A stretch of DNA of 64,000 nucleotides. Origin: an uncultured Flavobacteriaceae bacterium (lineage in GTDB: Bacteria > Bacteroidota > Bacteroidia > Flavobacteriales > Flavobacteriaceae). This document shows positions 18,448-28,574 of the stretch, piece by piece; the first letter of the stretch is position 1, and every line of letters starts with the position of its first letter. A program made the position numbers and the translations under genes. Location of the stretch: NCBI GenBank assembly GCA_947500525.1, contig CANMSH010000001.1, forward strand, positions 682,001-746,000, read 5' to 3'. The notes beneath the pieces are model-generated. The model ran no database searches, was not told the DNA's origin, and worked only from the letters and a program-made list of their open reading frames with translations.

Positions 18448-18840
18448 ATGAAAACAATAAAAAATGCAATACTGTTCATCTTTTTCTCGTGCCTTGTGAG
18501 TTGTGTTCAGGAAACACATCAGAAAACGATCACATTTAAAGTCGATATGAATGGGATTGAAAATGTTAAAAAAGTTGGAATTAGAGGAAACTTTACAGCA
18601 GATCAATGGATGGAAACATTGCCGTTGACCGACTTCAATGACGACGGAATTTATGAAGGTACCTTTTCCGAAAAGACTGCGGCCAGTCAAATACAGTTCA
18701 AGTTTGTGAATCAAGGTGGGGACTATGAATTAAAAAACATAGATAATAGAATTATTCAATTTAAATACCAACCAGAAATAATCCTGTACGAAGCAATTTT
18801 TAACGACCCAAACGGTAAACAAACCCTTAAAAATAAATAG
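18448..18840 (+). CDS. Lipoprotein with carbohydrate-binding-like fold
   Basis: 130 residues. Lipoprotein signal MKTIKNAILFIFFSCLVSC. The mature part (TFKVDMNGIENVKKVGIRGNF, DFNDDGIYEGTF, QIQFKFVNQGGDYE) resembles the early-set beta-sandwich of glycogen/starch-binding modules (CBM20/48-like). No catalytic domain is present. It probably sits on the outer membrane. It is tightly packed between the DoxX gene and the GIN-domain gene. Confidence 0.65.
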   Translation: MKTIKNAILFIFFSCLVSCVQETHQKTITFKVDMNGIENVKKVGIRGNFTADQWMETLPLTDFNDDGIYEGTFSEKTAASQIQFKFVNQGGDYELKNIDNRIIQFKYQPEIILYEAIFNDPNGKQTLKNK

Positions 18841-18841
18841 A

Positions 18842-19720
18842 ATGAAGAAACTAACACTATTGTTTTTCCTGATCGGAATGACGGGATTTACACAAATCAA
18901 AGGAAACAAGAATATCGAAACACGAACTTTTTCTGCCGCAGGATTGACGGATATTGAAATGGGTCTATATGCGAAGGTAGAGATAGATCAATCAAGTGAT
19001 GAAACAATTTCTATTACCACAGATAGCAATTTATTTAATTTAATTGATACTGAAGTGGTAGATGGCACCTTAAAATTGGTTCAAAAAGATTGGATTCAGC
19101 CATCACAGAACATCATTATAAAAATTGGGATGCCACATATGAAAAGAATTCAATTAGATGTGCACGAGACCTTGCTCGTAAAGAATATTAAAAAAGACAA
19201 TATTTCATTCATGGCATTGAATGGTACAATCGTGGCAAAAGGCAATACAAACTCCGTTGGTATCGGTGCCGAAAACGGAACTATTGATGCTACTGAATTA
19301 CAAACGAAAAGCGCTTTCTTGAATATTTGGGGTGCGGGAAAAGCGATGATGAATGTATCTGATGCTCTTGAAAGTACATTAAGCAGTGACGCAAGAATAG
19401 AGGTTATAGGCAATCCTAAAATTTTAAAAGGCGATAGTAAAAAGGCCATTGCAAAGTCAAGAAAACCAAAAAACGTCGCATTAAAATGGATAAGCTTTAA
19501 GATAAAGAACAATTCGTCAAACAGAAATCAGTTTGCAGTTGTTGGCCCCAAGGCCGATGGTTCGACTTTTGGATATGGTTTCCCAATGATGCCATTTACG
19601 TCGAAAAAAGAACGATGGACGACAGGAACGAAAGTGTATAAGGTGAATAAAATTGGTTTTAGAAAATTATTAATAACGATTAAATTAGAAGATGAAGGCA
19701 AAACCATAAAATTATTTTGA
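18842..19720 (+). CDS. Exported GIN-domain (DUF2807) protein
   Basis: 292 residues. Signal peptide (MKKLTLLFFLIGMTGFTQ). A right-handed beta-helix-like GIN domain covers residues ~25-200 (NIETRTFSAAGLTDIEMGLYAKVEI, SISTTDSNLFNLIDTEV-type repeats). The C-terminal 90 residues are basic and different from the usual family (FKIKNNSSNRNQFAVVGPK), predicted as a small beta domain. Function unknown; putative auto-transporter-like adhesin fold. Confidence 0.75.
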   Translation: MKKLTLLFFLIGMTGFTQIKGNKNIETRTFSAAGLTDIEMGLYAKVEIDQSSDETISITTDSNLFNLIDTEVVDGTLKLVQKDWIQPSQNIIIKIGMPHMKRIQLDVHETLLVKNIKKDNISFMALNGTIVAKGNTNSVGIGAENGTIDATELQTKSAFLNIWGAGKAMMNVSDALESTLSSDARIEVIGNPKILKGDSKKAIAKSRKPKNVALKWISFKIKNNSSNRNQFAVVGPKADGSTFGYGFPMMPFTSKKERWTTGTKVYKVNKIGFRKLLITIKLEDEGKTIKLF

Positions 19721-19805
19721 TAAGGGTATAGAATATTTCACTAAAACCATCGTTATTAAAACGCAATGCTAAGTGGGAAGACCGCTACGCAAGAGAGAAA
19801 GTTTT

Positions 19806-19831
19806 AGAGCGCCTTAAGGGCGCTCTTTTTT
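19806..19831. terminator. Bidirectional terminator between the envelope operon and the WYL gene
   Basis: AGAGCGCC / GGCGCTCT stem around a TTAA loop, with T-run on the plus side and A-rich sequence on the other. The stop codon of the convergent WYL gene lies inside the loop. It marks the left edge of the RNA-repair island. Confidence 0.8.
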
Positions 19832-20824
19832 GTATAAGCTACTTGCTCTTTCCATTTTATCAGCCATTCTTTTTCTAAGCTTTTCTGGTTTTAGCACAGC
19901 AATACTATCGCCAAACCCAAGAATCATACGTTCCATCTCAAAATTTATTTGAACAAAGATGTTAAAAATGACACCGCTATTAGTTTTTTTTATAATTCTT
20001 TGAGACCTATGGAAAGGTTTGGTAATCACATATGGAGCATTTAAGTTGTCAACCCAAAACTGAACACGTTCGGCTCTAGTATTTGATACAGTAACACCTA
20101 TAACATCTTTGTAGTAAGTATCACCATCTATTTGTAAATCGATGTGCTCTATACTTTCTTCTTTTTCAACATTTGACATCCTATCCAGAGCTAAGGTTAA
20201 TTTTTTCTTTGAGTGAGAAGCCAATAAAAACCATCGGTTGTTGAACTCTTTTAATAATTGCGGATGCACAATAAGTTCACTTGCACGACGAGCTTTGAAA
20301 GATTGATACGTTATTTTAAGCACATTGCGTTGCTGAATAGCCTGATAAATAGGATCAATAAACTCTAAACCTTTTAATTGTTCATTTTTGTCTAAATGAA
20401 TAATTGCACGGTTTGTTTTTTGAGAGGCATATACTGAATCTTCTAAACGCTGTAAAACACCATCCATTTCTTGAAACAAAGAGAAATCTTTAAATTGCCT
20501 TAATACTTGGATGGCTTCATTCATAATCTTTACATCATTATCTGTGACCGGAATATTCATGATACTATAGTCTTGCTCAGTATAGGTGTAATATTTTCTT
20601 TCATATACTTCAATTGGTGCATTATAACCTAATTTGTCACTGCGCATTAATTGTATATCTAATTGAACCGTTCGTTTACTAACATACACGTCTTTTCCTT
20701 CGTATTCGTATAAGGCATCAGAACAAGCATCAATTAAATCGTCTAAAGTCCAACGACGCATTTTGTTTCTCAAGCATTGATCAATAGTCTTGTAGCGTAT
20801 GAGAGCGTTTTTATTTGATGCCAT
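19814..20824 (-). CDS. WYL-domain transcriptional regulator
   Basis: 336 residues. The N-terminus is a winged-helix type DNA-binding region (MRRWTLDDLIDACSDALYEYEGKDVYVSKRTVQLDIQ). A middle helical region follows, then a WYL domain (about residues 165-240; ITYQSFKARRASELIVHPQLLKEFNNRWFLLA) and its C-terminal extension (about 240-330). WYL domains bind nucleic-acid ligands or nucleotides and often control phage-defence and RNA- or DNA-damage systems. It is co-directional with the HD gene (1-base gap) and both are divergent from rtcB, with a perfect palindrome in the shared promoter region. It is the natural candidate to bind that palindrome and its twin before the tRNA array (inference). Confidence 0.88.
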   Translation of the reverse strand: MASNKNALIRYKTIDQCLRNKMRRWTLDDLIDACSDALYEYEGKDVYVSKRTVQLDIQLMRSDKLGYNAPIEVYERKYYTYTEQDYSIMNIPVTDNDVKIMNEAIQVLRQFKDFSLFQEMDGVLQRLEDSVYASQKTNRAIIHLDKNEQLKGLEFIDPIYQAIQQRNVLKITYQSFKARRASELIVHPQLLKEFNNRWFLLASHSKKKLTLALDRMSNVEKEESIEHIDLQIDGDTYYKDVIGVTVSNTRAERVQFWVDNLNAPYVITKPFHRSQRIIKKTNSGVIFNIFVQINFEMERMILGFGDSIAVLKPEKLRKRMADKMERASSLYKKERP

Positions 20825-20825
20825 T

Positions 20826-21440
20826 TTATAAAGCTTTTAATTCATTTGTGAGGTTAATTTTAGCTTGTTTTTCATAAATGCTTCTAAATTCTTGTGTAGC
20901 ATAAATAAACGGTTTATTAATGAAGTGTTGTAGTACTTTTTTACGTCCTCTTTTATAGAGAATATTCGGAATGCGTTTATATTCTTTTCGAATTAACTTT
21001 GCATAATTGCTGTAAACTTCGGGAGACTTTCCTAGAATACCTAGGTCAAAATCAATTAGCCATTTTGTGTCATGGTGCATAGTACCATGATTTTTAGTGG
21101 CTATTATTTGCTCATGAATTGAATCTAATTCTTCCGAATTTAGTTTCACTTGAGCCAGTCTTTCGATTGCTAACAAAGCACTTTTTTCCTCGTTATCTTT
21201 TTTCCAAATATTGTAAACAATGTCATGATAGAATATGGAAAAGGAGATAAGATCGGGTTTCATAATTTGTTCTTCATAAAAATCAAAGTAGGCAAACAAT
21301 TCAGACAGATGTGTTAAATTGTGATAGCTTCTATGGGATTCAATATAACATGCATTGATTTCAATCCACAAGGATTCTTTTAAATTCTTATCGTTAGTAT
21401 ATGTTGAAATTAGATCATAAAATCGCTGTTTTAAAAGCAT
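20826..21440 (-). CDS. HD-superfamily metal-dependent phosphohydrolase
   Basis: 204 residues, COG4339-type. HD-fold metal ligands are visible as His in SYHNLTHLSEL, the His-Asp pair in FYHDIVYN, and Asp in WLIDFDLGILG. Substrate unknown for this group. Sitting in an RNA-repair island, activity on damaged RNA ends (for example 2',3'-cyclic phosphates) or on nucleotides is possible but is inference only. First gene of the minus-strand unit, transcribed divergently from rtcB; the two leftward genes probably share one promoter near 21450-21490. Confidence 0.75.
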   Translation of the reverse strand: MLLKQRFYDLISTYTNDKNLKESLWIEINACYIESHRSYHNLTHLSELFAYFDFYEEQIMKPDLISFSIFYHDIVYNIWKKDNEEKSALLAIERLAQVKLNSEELDSIHEQIIATKNHGTMHHDTKWLIDFDLGILGKSPEVYSNYAKLIRKEYKRIPNILYKRGRKKVLQHFINKPFIYATQEFRSIYEKQAKINLTNELKAL

Positions 21441-21480
21441 TGTTCGTAGAATTTTAATAAAAATAGCAAATAATTTTATC

Positions 21481-21499
21481 TACGCAAAAAGATTGCGTA
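21481..21499. promoter_or_regulatory. 19-bp palindromic operator before the rtcB operon
   Basis: TACGCAA-AAAGA-TTGCGTA, a perfect 7-bp inverted repeat. A second copy, differing only in the central spacer, occurs at 28811-28829 before the tRNA array. In both places the palindrome start lies 32 bases before the TTTG of the -7 box (21513-21516 here). It would overlap the -33 promoter region and lies between the divergent HD/WYL and rtcB units. Confidence 0.75.
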
Positions 21500-21530
21500 C
21501 TTGTATCAAATCTTTGCCACGGAATCATAA

Positions 21531-21592
21531 GGAAGTCTAAAATGACTTTCCATAGTAATCGCTCCACGAAACGAGGAGTTCGTGGAGCTTAA
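21531..21592 (+). promoter_or_regulatory. Structured leader with a 16-codon upstream ORF before rtcB
   Basis: Two hairpins: GGAAGTC/GACTTTCC (21531-21551) and a perfect 10-bp stem GCTCCACGAA/TTCGTGGAGC (21561-21588). A short ORF from the ATG at 21542 (MTFHSNRSTKRGVRGA, stop at 21590-21592) spans the second hairpin and ends 12 bases before the rtcB ATG. Translation of this ORF would open the hairpin, so it could couple ribosome status to rtcB expression. Inference from layout only. Confidence 0.4.
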
Positions 21593-23727
<2,135 letters not shown>

Positions 23728-23741
<14 letters not shown>

Positions 23742-24795
23742 AGAACTAAAGAAAACGAAGAGTATTATTTTTGAATGTATTAGTGGTAGCAAGGCTTATG
23801 ACCTTGCTACTCCTAGTTCTGATACTGATATTAGAGGTGTTTTTGTGTTGCCCAAAGAACAATTTTACTCAATAGATTATATTGGTCAAATAAACAATGA
23901 TACTAATGACATTGCTTATTACGAACTGAGAAAGTTTATTGAATTATGTGCGAAGAACAATCCGAATATATTAGAAATGTTGGACATGCCTGAAGATTGT
24001 ATTCTATATAAAAGCCCATTGTTTGATGAGATAAAGAAAGAATTATTTTTATCCAAATTATGTAAAAAAACTTTTGCAAATTATGCGTTTACACAAATTA
24101 AAAAAGCAAGAGGTTTGAATAAAAAAATAGTAAACCCTGTTGAAAAAGAAAGGAAAACTGTAAAGGATTTTTGTTTTGTAATAACTGGTAAAAAATCCGA
24201 TTCTTTGACATCATTTTTAAAAGAGAATAATTTGCAAAGTAAGTATTGCGGTTTGGCCAAAATTACTCATATGAAAGACTGTTATAATTTATATTATCAG
24301 GAAGAAGGAAATTACCAAGGAATCGTGAGAGAGGGGGCTAATGAAGTTTGTTTAAGTTCAATACCAAAAAACGATGAACCTTTGGCAATACTGTATTTTA
24401 ATCTAGACGGGTATTCATCTTACTGCAAAAAGCATAAAGAATATTGGTCATGGGTTAATAACAGAAATGAAGAACGTTATAAGAATAATATCTCTCATAA
24501 AAAGAACTATGATGCGAAAAATATGATGCATACATTTCGATTGCTTCATATGGCTAGAGAAATAGGTGAGACTGGTGAAATTAATGTGAAAAGATCAGAT
24601 AGAGCTTATTTACTTTCCATTAAAAATGCCGATTTTGAGTATGAAGATTTGGTTGAAAGAGCAACTTTGATTAAAGAAGATCTTGACGAGGTTTATGAAA
24701 ATTCTATCTTAAAGGACAAGCCTGATTTGAAGGAAGTAAATAAACTCCTAGTCTTGTTAAGAAGTAAATTTTACTATGAAAATTTGGAGGTTTAA
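23728..24795 (+). CDS. COG3541-like nucleotidyltransferase 2
   Basis: 355 residues. Signature GSKAYDLATPSSDTDIRGVFV at residues ~19-39 gives the GS...DxD active site. It has a longer C-terminal region than its upstream neighbour, including KNMMHTFRLLHMAREIGETGEINV, which is characteristic of the YcgL-like group. It is about 100 residues longer than nucleotidyltransferase 1 and only weakly similar to it outside the active site, so the pair may have split substrates or act as a heterodimer. Its ATG overlaps the previous gene by 14 bases. End of the rtcB operon. Confidence 0.82.
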
Positions 24796-24901
24796 TGTTT
24801 TTTCTTGCATCTTTGCAGTAGTTCATTGAAAAAGTTCTTTTGCCATTTTATAGGATATGTAGGTCAATAGTGAGTTACATAATTTATAAAATATAATAAT
24901 T

Positions 24902-25198
24902 ATGAATTGGAAAATTCAAAAATTAAATGATGGTGAAACCATTATTTCAAAAGAACCTGGTAATTCTATGTTACCACTTTTAAAATCTAAACAACCAGTA
25001 AGACTTGTACCAATAAAATGGGAAGATTGTGAACCTGGAGATATTGTTTATTGTAAAGTTCGTGGAAACTGCTTTACCCACCTTGTAAAAGGGAAGAATG
25101 TAAAAAGAGGTCTATTGATTGGAAACAATCATGGTAGAATTAACGGATGGACAAAAAATGTTTATGGAAAAGTTGTAGAGATACTTCCAATGCCATGA
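24902..25198 (+). CDS. Small S24/S26-fold protein
   Basis: 98 residues. The sequence GNSMLPLLKSKQPVRLVP and EPGDIVYCKV, then GLLIGNNHGRINGWTKN, follow the beta-structure of the S24/S26 peptidase fold (LexA C-terminal domain or signal peptidase). There is a Ser in the SM motif but no clear catalytic Lys, no helix-turn-helix and no membrane anchor. Similar stand-alone proteins occur in phages and in RNA-repair gene clusters. Own promoter likely: a TTTG at 24783 and CATCTTTG (24808-24815). Function unknown. Confidence 0.7.
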   Translation: MNWKIQKLNDGETIISKEPGNSMLPLLKSKQPVRLVPIKWEDCEPGDIVYCKVRGNCFTHLVKGKNVKRGLLIGNNHGRINGWTKNVYGKVVEILPMP

Positions 25199-25255
25199 GC
25201 ATTCGTAACAAGAAATTATATTATATAAATTAAATAAAAACTAAAAGTAAGATCT

Positions 25256-25318
25256 ATGAACATATTTAAATCACATAAAACGGGCGCTAAACAGCGACTT
25301 TTTAGGTCGATGTTCTAG
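25256..25318 (+). CDS. Possible 20-residue leader peptide
   Basis: ATG-started frame MNIFKSHKTGAKQRLFRSMF ending in TAG at 25316-25318, 24 bases before a strong terminator. Within the ORF, GGGCGCT (25282-25288) can pair with AGCGTCC of the terminator's left arm (25345-25351), or instead take part in a local CGCT/AGCG hairpin. That resembles an attenuator, though no obvious target gene follows before the next promoter. Confidence 0.25.
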   Translation: MNIFKSHKTGAKQRLFRSMF

Positions 25319-25341
25319 GTAAAAATCTTTTAAAAAATAGT

Positions 25342-25378
25342 AAAAGCGTCCAAAATTCATTTTTTGGACGCTTTTTTT
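25342..25378 (+). terminator. Intrinsic terminator after the S24/S26-fold gene
   Basis: AAAGCGTCCAAAA / TTTTGGACGCTTT stem with a short loop, followed by Ts. The stretch from 25379 to 25570 beyond it holds no supported gene; a 77-codon minus-strand frame (25271-25504) is probably chance. Confidence 0.8.
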
Positions 25379-25548
25379 ATCATTTTTTTTAAAAATTAAT
25401 TGATGCCAATACAACGTGTAAGTTTTAGTTACATACCAAGAATCCAAAGAGTTATCTAAACTCAACATATCTGCACTTTTGCGGACAGGAATTCTATTGT
25501 TCAAAAAAACATAAATATCTGATAATCAGTAAAATAAATTTAAAATTT

Positions 25549-25806
25549 TGTTGTGTAATTAAAAAATACTTTACATCTTTGCATCGCAATAAAGCAACAA
25601 TTATTAATCGCTGGATAGGTTAACATAAATAACCTAGTTCAGCATAAAACGAAGTAACATGTTTACATATTTAACTAACAAGAACATACAGAGAGAACCA
25701 GGTTCTTTTATATGTTTACTTCGAGACTTTCTTCATTATACATAGATAATTCACATTAAATGATATGAAAAGGAGTCCGAAGTTTTAAAATTTCGGACTT
25801 TTTTTA
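25549..25806 (+). promoter_or_regulatory. Promoter and attenuator-like leader of the rtcB2-prfH operon
   Basis: A promoter (TTG near 25549-25553 and TACATCTTTG ending 25581) leads into a ~220-base leader ending in a terminator (AGTCCGAA 25774-25781 with TTCGGACT 25792-25799, then Ts). Segment 1 (CGAAGTAA, 25650-25657) pairs with segment 2 (TTACTTCG, 25716-25723). Segment 2 extended (ACTTCGAGACT, 25718-25728) can instead pair with segment 3 (AGTCCGAAGT, 25774-25783), with one bulge, which would destroy the terminator. An upstream hairpin TAGGTTA/TAACCTA precedes. A 28-codon ORF starts two bases after segment 1 and runs through segment 2. This is the classic layout of translation-controlled attenuation. 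Confidence 0.55.
25659..25745 (+). CDS. Candidate 28-residue leader peptide controlling rtcB2-prfH
   Basis: ATG at 25659, TAG at 25743-25745. The peptide MFTYLTNKNIQREPGSFI-CLLRDFLHYT uses 17 different amino acids in 28 residues, missing only Ala, Val and Trp, and includes codons ATA (twice), AGA and CGA. Most amino-acid attenuators repeat one residue; such breadth would let shortage of almost any tRNA stall the ribosome. A ribosome stalled early would cover segment 1 and free segment 2 for the antiterminator. Expression and function are inferred from layout only. Confidence 0.4.
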   Translation: MFTYLTNKNIQREPGSFICLLRDFLHYT

Positions 25807-25904
25807 TGAATATCAATTCCTAGAATTTTTTCGAAATAAGAATAACAATTAAGGAGTTGGCAGAATGTCAGCATCCATAAAATTGAACATTTCAAAATTA
25901 AATT

Positions 25905-27296
25905 ATGGGAAATAAATTAAAGGGAAAAGATCTAATCAAATTAGGTTTTCCTAAAAACAATAGTATCAATATTGCTTTAGGGCAAATTAATCGATACCGC
26001 AAAAGAGAAAAGAAAGAACGCATTTTAGAAGAAGCGAAGCAAGTGCTTCTAGAACCTGAAAAATTTCAAGGAAATGCCATATGGGGAAAAGTAGCTGAAG
26101 GATTGATAAAGCCTGTTGAGGTACAAATGCATAAATTATTAAATACAAGAGTTCCTTTCACAATTTATGGTGAAAATGAAATCGATGATTTAGCAAAATA
26201 CCAATTGTATGACGCTCTAAAATTACCAATTGCAGTCAAGGGAGCGCTCATGCCAGATGCACATGCTGGTTATGGCTTACCCATAGGTGGTGTATTGGCA
26301 ACAGAAAATGCGGTAATTCCTTATGGAGTAGGTGTTGATATTGGTTGCAGAATGTGTTTAACCATATATCCTATGAATGTTTCTTATTTAAAAGGGAAAC
26401 AACATCAGTTAGAAAATATATTGTCAGAACATACCAAATTTGGCATGCGAGAAACACATAAAATAAAGCATGATCACGAAATTTTCGAACGTTCAGAGTT
26501 TAAAGATATTCCTTTGGTAAAACGATTAAAAATGAAGGCATATCAGCAGTTAGGAACCTCTGGCGGTGGTAATCATTTTGTGGAGTTTGGTATTGTAAAC
26601 ATTATAGACGATAGCAATGAGTTTGACTTACCTGTAGGAGAATATATCGGTTTGTTAACGCATAGTGGAAGTCGAGGATTGGGAGCAAATATTGCGAAGC
26701 ACTATACCTATTTAGCGACTAAACAATGTCCGTTACCAAAGAATGTACAGCATTTGGCATGGTTAGATTTGAGCACTCATGATGGGCAGGAGTATTGGTT
26801 GGCTATGAATTTAGCGGGTGATTATGCAAAAGCATGCCATGATAATATCCATGATCGTATTGGAAAACTATTAGGAGTAAAAGCAAAGGCTAAAATTGAG
26901 AATCATCACAATTTTGCATGGAAAGAGCAAGTGAATGGAGAAGAACGAATTGTGCATCGTAAAGGAGCAACACCCGCGAATAAAGGACAACTTGGAATTA
27001 TTCCAGGCTCGATGACCGCACCAGGATATATTGTTCGAGGATTGGGAAATGATGAGAGTATTAATTCTGCTTCGCATGGAGCAGGGCGTTTGTTTTCACG
27101 AAGAAAATGTAAAGAAAAATTCACAAAAAGTGATGTCAAACATCACTTAAAGATGAACGATGTAAGTCTTATAGGTGGAGGAATTGATGAAGCACCTATG
27201 GCCTATAAAAACATTAAAAAAGTAATGTCAAATCAACAAGAATTGGTCGAAGTGTTAGGCACATTTACACCAAAAATTGTAAGAATGGATAAGTAA
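25905..27296 (+). CDS. rtcB2: RtcB-type RNA ligase, second paralogue (RtcB2)
   Basis: 463 residues. All RtcB motifs are intact: MPDAHAGYGLPIGGVL, VDIGCRM with the metal-binding Cys, GTSGGGNHFVEFG, THSGSRGLGANI and SHGAGRLFSR with the guanylylated His. The two paralogues are clearly diverged from each other. It is followed after one base by prfH; this rtcB2-prfH pairing is a known module in which PrfH releases peptides from ribosomes with a nicked 16S decoding centre and RtcB2 reseals the nick. No close promoter is seen in 25807-25904, so it likely depends on read-through of the upstream leader. Confidence 0.93.
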   Translation: MGNKLKGKDLIKLGFPKNNSINIALGQINRYRKREKKERILEEAKQVLLEPEKFQGNAIWGKVAEGLIKPVEVQMHKLLNTRVPFTIYGENEIDDLAKYQLYDALKLPIAVKGALMPDAHAGYGLPIGGVLATENAVIPYGVGVDIGCRMCLTIYPMNVSYLKGKQHQLENILSEHTKFGMRETHKIKHDHEIFERSEFKDIPLVKRLKMKAYQQLGTSGGGNHFVEFGIVNIIDDSNEFDLPVGEYIGLLTHSGSRGLGANIAKHYTYLATKQCPLPKNVQHLAWLDLSTHDGQEYWLAMNLAGDYAKACHDNIHDRIGKLLGVKAKAKIENHHNFAWKEQVNGEERIVHRKGATPANKGQLGIIPGSMTAPGYIVRGLGNDESINSASHGAGRLFSRRKCKEKFTKSDVKHHLKMNDVSLIGGGIDEAPMAYKNIKKVMSNQQELVEVLGTFTPKIVRMDK

Positions 27297-27297
27297 A

Positions 27298-27990
27298 ATG
27301 AAAACTAAAATAATACAATTTACGGCGGCAAGAGGTCCTATTGAATGTACATGGGTGGTTGCTAAGGTGCTAAAAATTTTCTTAAAAGAGTTGATGTCTA
27401 ATCAGATTACATATCAAATTCTTCATAAAGAAAACGGAATAGAAAATGGTACTGTGCAATCGGTAACGATAGACATAAAAGGAGTAGGTCTTTCAGAAGT
27501 ATTGGATGATTGGATAGGTACAATTCAATGGATTGGTACATCGAGTTTTCGCAAGTATAACAAACGTAAAAACTGGTATATCGGTTGTTTTGAATTGAAA
27601 CATTTTGAGCAAAAAGAACTAAAAGAAAATGAGATTCAATTTCAGGCAATTAGAAGTTCTGGCGCTGGTGGGCAACATGTAAATAAAGTGAGTTCGGCTA
27701 TTAGAGCGAAACACAAACCAACAGGAATTCAAGTGTTGGTAATGGACAGTCGCTCACAGCATCAGAATAAGAAAATAGCAGTTGTACGTTTGAGAGAAAA
27801 AATAAAGAATAATAATGTCTTGGAAATGCAAGAGTCACTAAAAGATTCTTGGGAAAATCATTTGAATTTGCAACGAGGAAATCCGATAAGAACATTTACG
27901 GGATCTGATTTTAAAGAAAAAAAACAAGACAAATCTTATAAAACAAAACGTAATCAGTTAAAAAATGAATTACGAAAACAAATAGAATAA
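27298..27990 (+). CDS. prfH: Peptide chain release factor homologue PrfH
   Basis: 230 residues. It has the PrfH opening ARGPIECTWVVAKVL, the GGQ loop in SSGAGGQHVNKVSSAIR (peptidyl-tRNA hydrolysis), MDSRSQHQNKKIA, and a basic C-terminus (KEKKQDKSYKTKRNQLKNELRKQ). No stop-codon recognition domain of RF1/RF2 type is present, so it acts independent of stop codons. In the known rtcB2-prfH module it rescues ribosomes damaged in 16S rRNA. It starts directly after rtcB2 and is followed after 2 bases by a TPR gene, an unusual extension of the module. Confidence 0.93.
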   Translation: MKTKIIQFTAARGPIECTWVVAKVLKIFLKELMSNQITYQILHKENGIENGTVQSVTIDIKGVGLSEVLDDWIGTIQWIGTSSFRKYNKRKNWYIGCFELKHFEQKELKENEIQFQAIRSSGAGGQHVNKVSSAIRAKHKPTGIQVLVMDSRSQHQNKKIAVVRLREKIKNNNVLEMQESLKDSWENHLNLQRGNPIRTFTGSDFKEKKQDKSYKTKRNQLKNELRKQIE

Positions 27991-27992
27991 CA

Positions 27993-28511
27993 ATGGGAAC
28001 ATTAGTAGACAATTATATTTTTAAAGCCTTAGATGCATATCCATATGATTTAGAAGACACAATAGAAGCGTTAAACTATGCTTTGGCATATGATGAGAAA
28101 AATACGATCGCTTTAACGCTATTAGGTAGAGTTTATGCCGAAGTTCTTAAGGATTATGAAAGGGCAAAAGGATACTATGAAGAAGCATTGGCTGAAAATA
28201 TGCATGATTTTGAAGTATATCCTCATTATATCAATGTGCTACTGTGGAACGAAGATTTTAAAGAAGCCGAAAAACTGATTGATTTTGCAATCACCTTAAA
28301 AGGTGCCAATAAAGCTATTTTATATCAAAAAAAAGCAAATTTATATGAGCGTTTAAAGGTTTATAAGAAAGCATTAGAATTTTTAAAAATGGCGAAAGAA
28401 TATAATTATGATTCTGAATTTATAGACACATTGAATATTGAAAAAGAACGTATAACAGGGAAAATGCCTAAAAAGAAGAAGAAAAAGTCAAATCGAAAAA
28501 TCAAAAAGTAA
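27993..28511 (+). CDS. TPR-repeat protein of the rtcB2-prfH operon
   Basis: 172 residues built of about three to four tetratricopeptide-like helix pairs (ALTLLGRVYAEVLKDYERAKGYYEEALAENM, ILYQKKANLYERLKVYKKALEFLKMAKEYN) with a very basic C-terminal tail (KMPKKKKKKSNRKIKK) that suggests RNA or ribosome contact. Not recognised beyond the repeat type. It follows prfH after 2 bases, so it is probably translated as part of the rescue and repair module. No signal peptide; cytoplasmic. Confidence 0.75.
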   Translation: MGTLVDNYIFKALDAYPYDLEDTIEALNYALAYDEKNTIALTLLGRVYAEVLKDYERAKGYYEEALAENMHDFEVYPHYINVLLWNEDFKEAEKLIDFAITLKGANKAILYQKKANLYERLKVYKKALEFLKMAKEYNYDSEFIDTLNIEKERITGKMPKKKKKKSNRKIKK

Positions 28512-28542
28512 ATTAGTATGATACAAATTAAAAAAGGGGCGC

Positions 28543-28573
28543 TGTATTAAGTTTTAATTAAAAATTTAATACA
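28543..28573 (+). promoter_or_regulatory. Inverted repeat covering the start region of the basic-protein gene
   Basis: TGTATTAA (28543-28550) and TTAATACA (28566-28573) form a perfect 8-bp stem, ending one base before the ATG at 28575. As RNA it would tuck the start codon against a hairpin; as DNA it could be an operator. Confidence 0.4.
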
Positions 28574-28574
28574 A

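Noticed and set aside
25271..25504. 77-codon minus-strand frame between the S24/S26-fold gene and the rtcB2 leader
   Set aside because: It covers the terminator hairpin, shows no recognisable domain and no promoter; chance is more likely.
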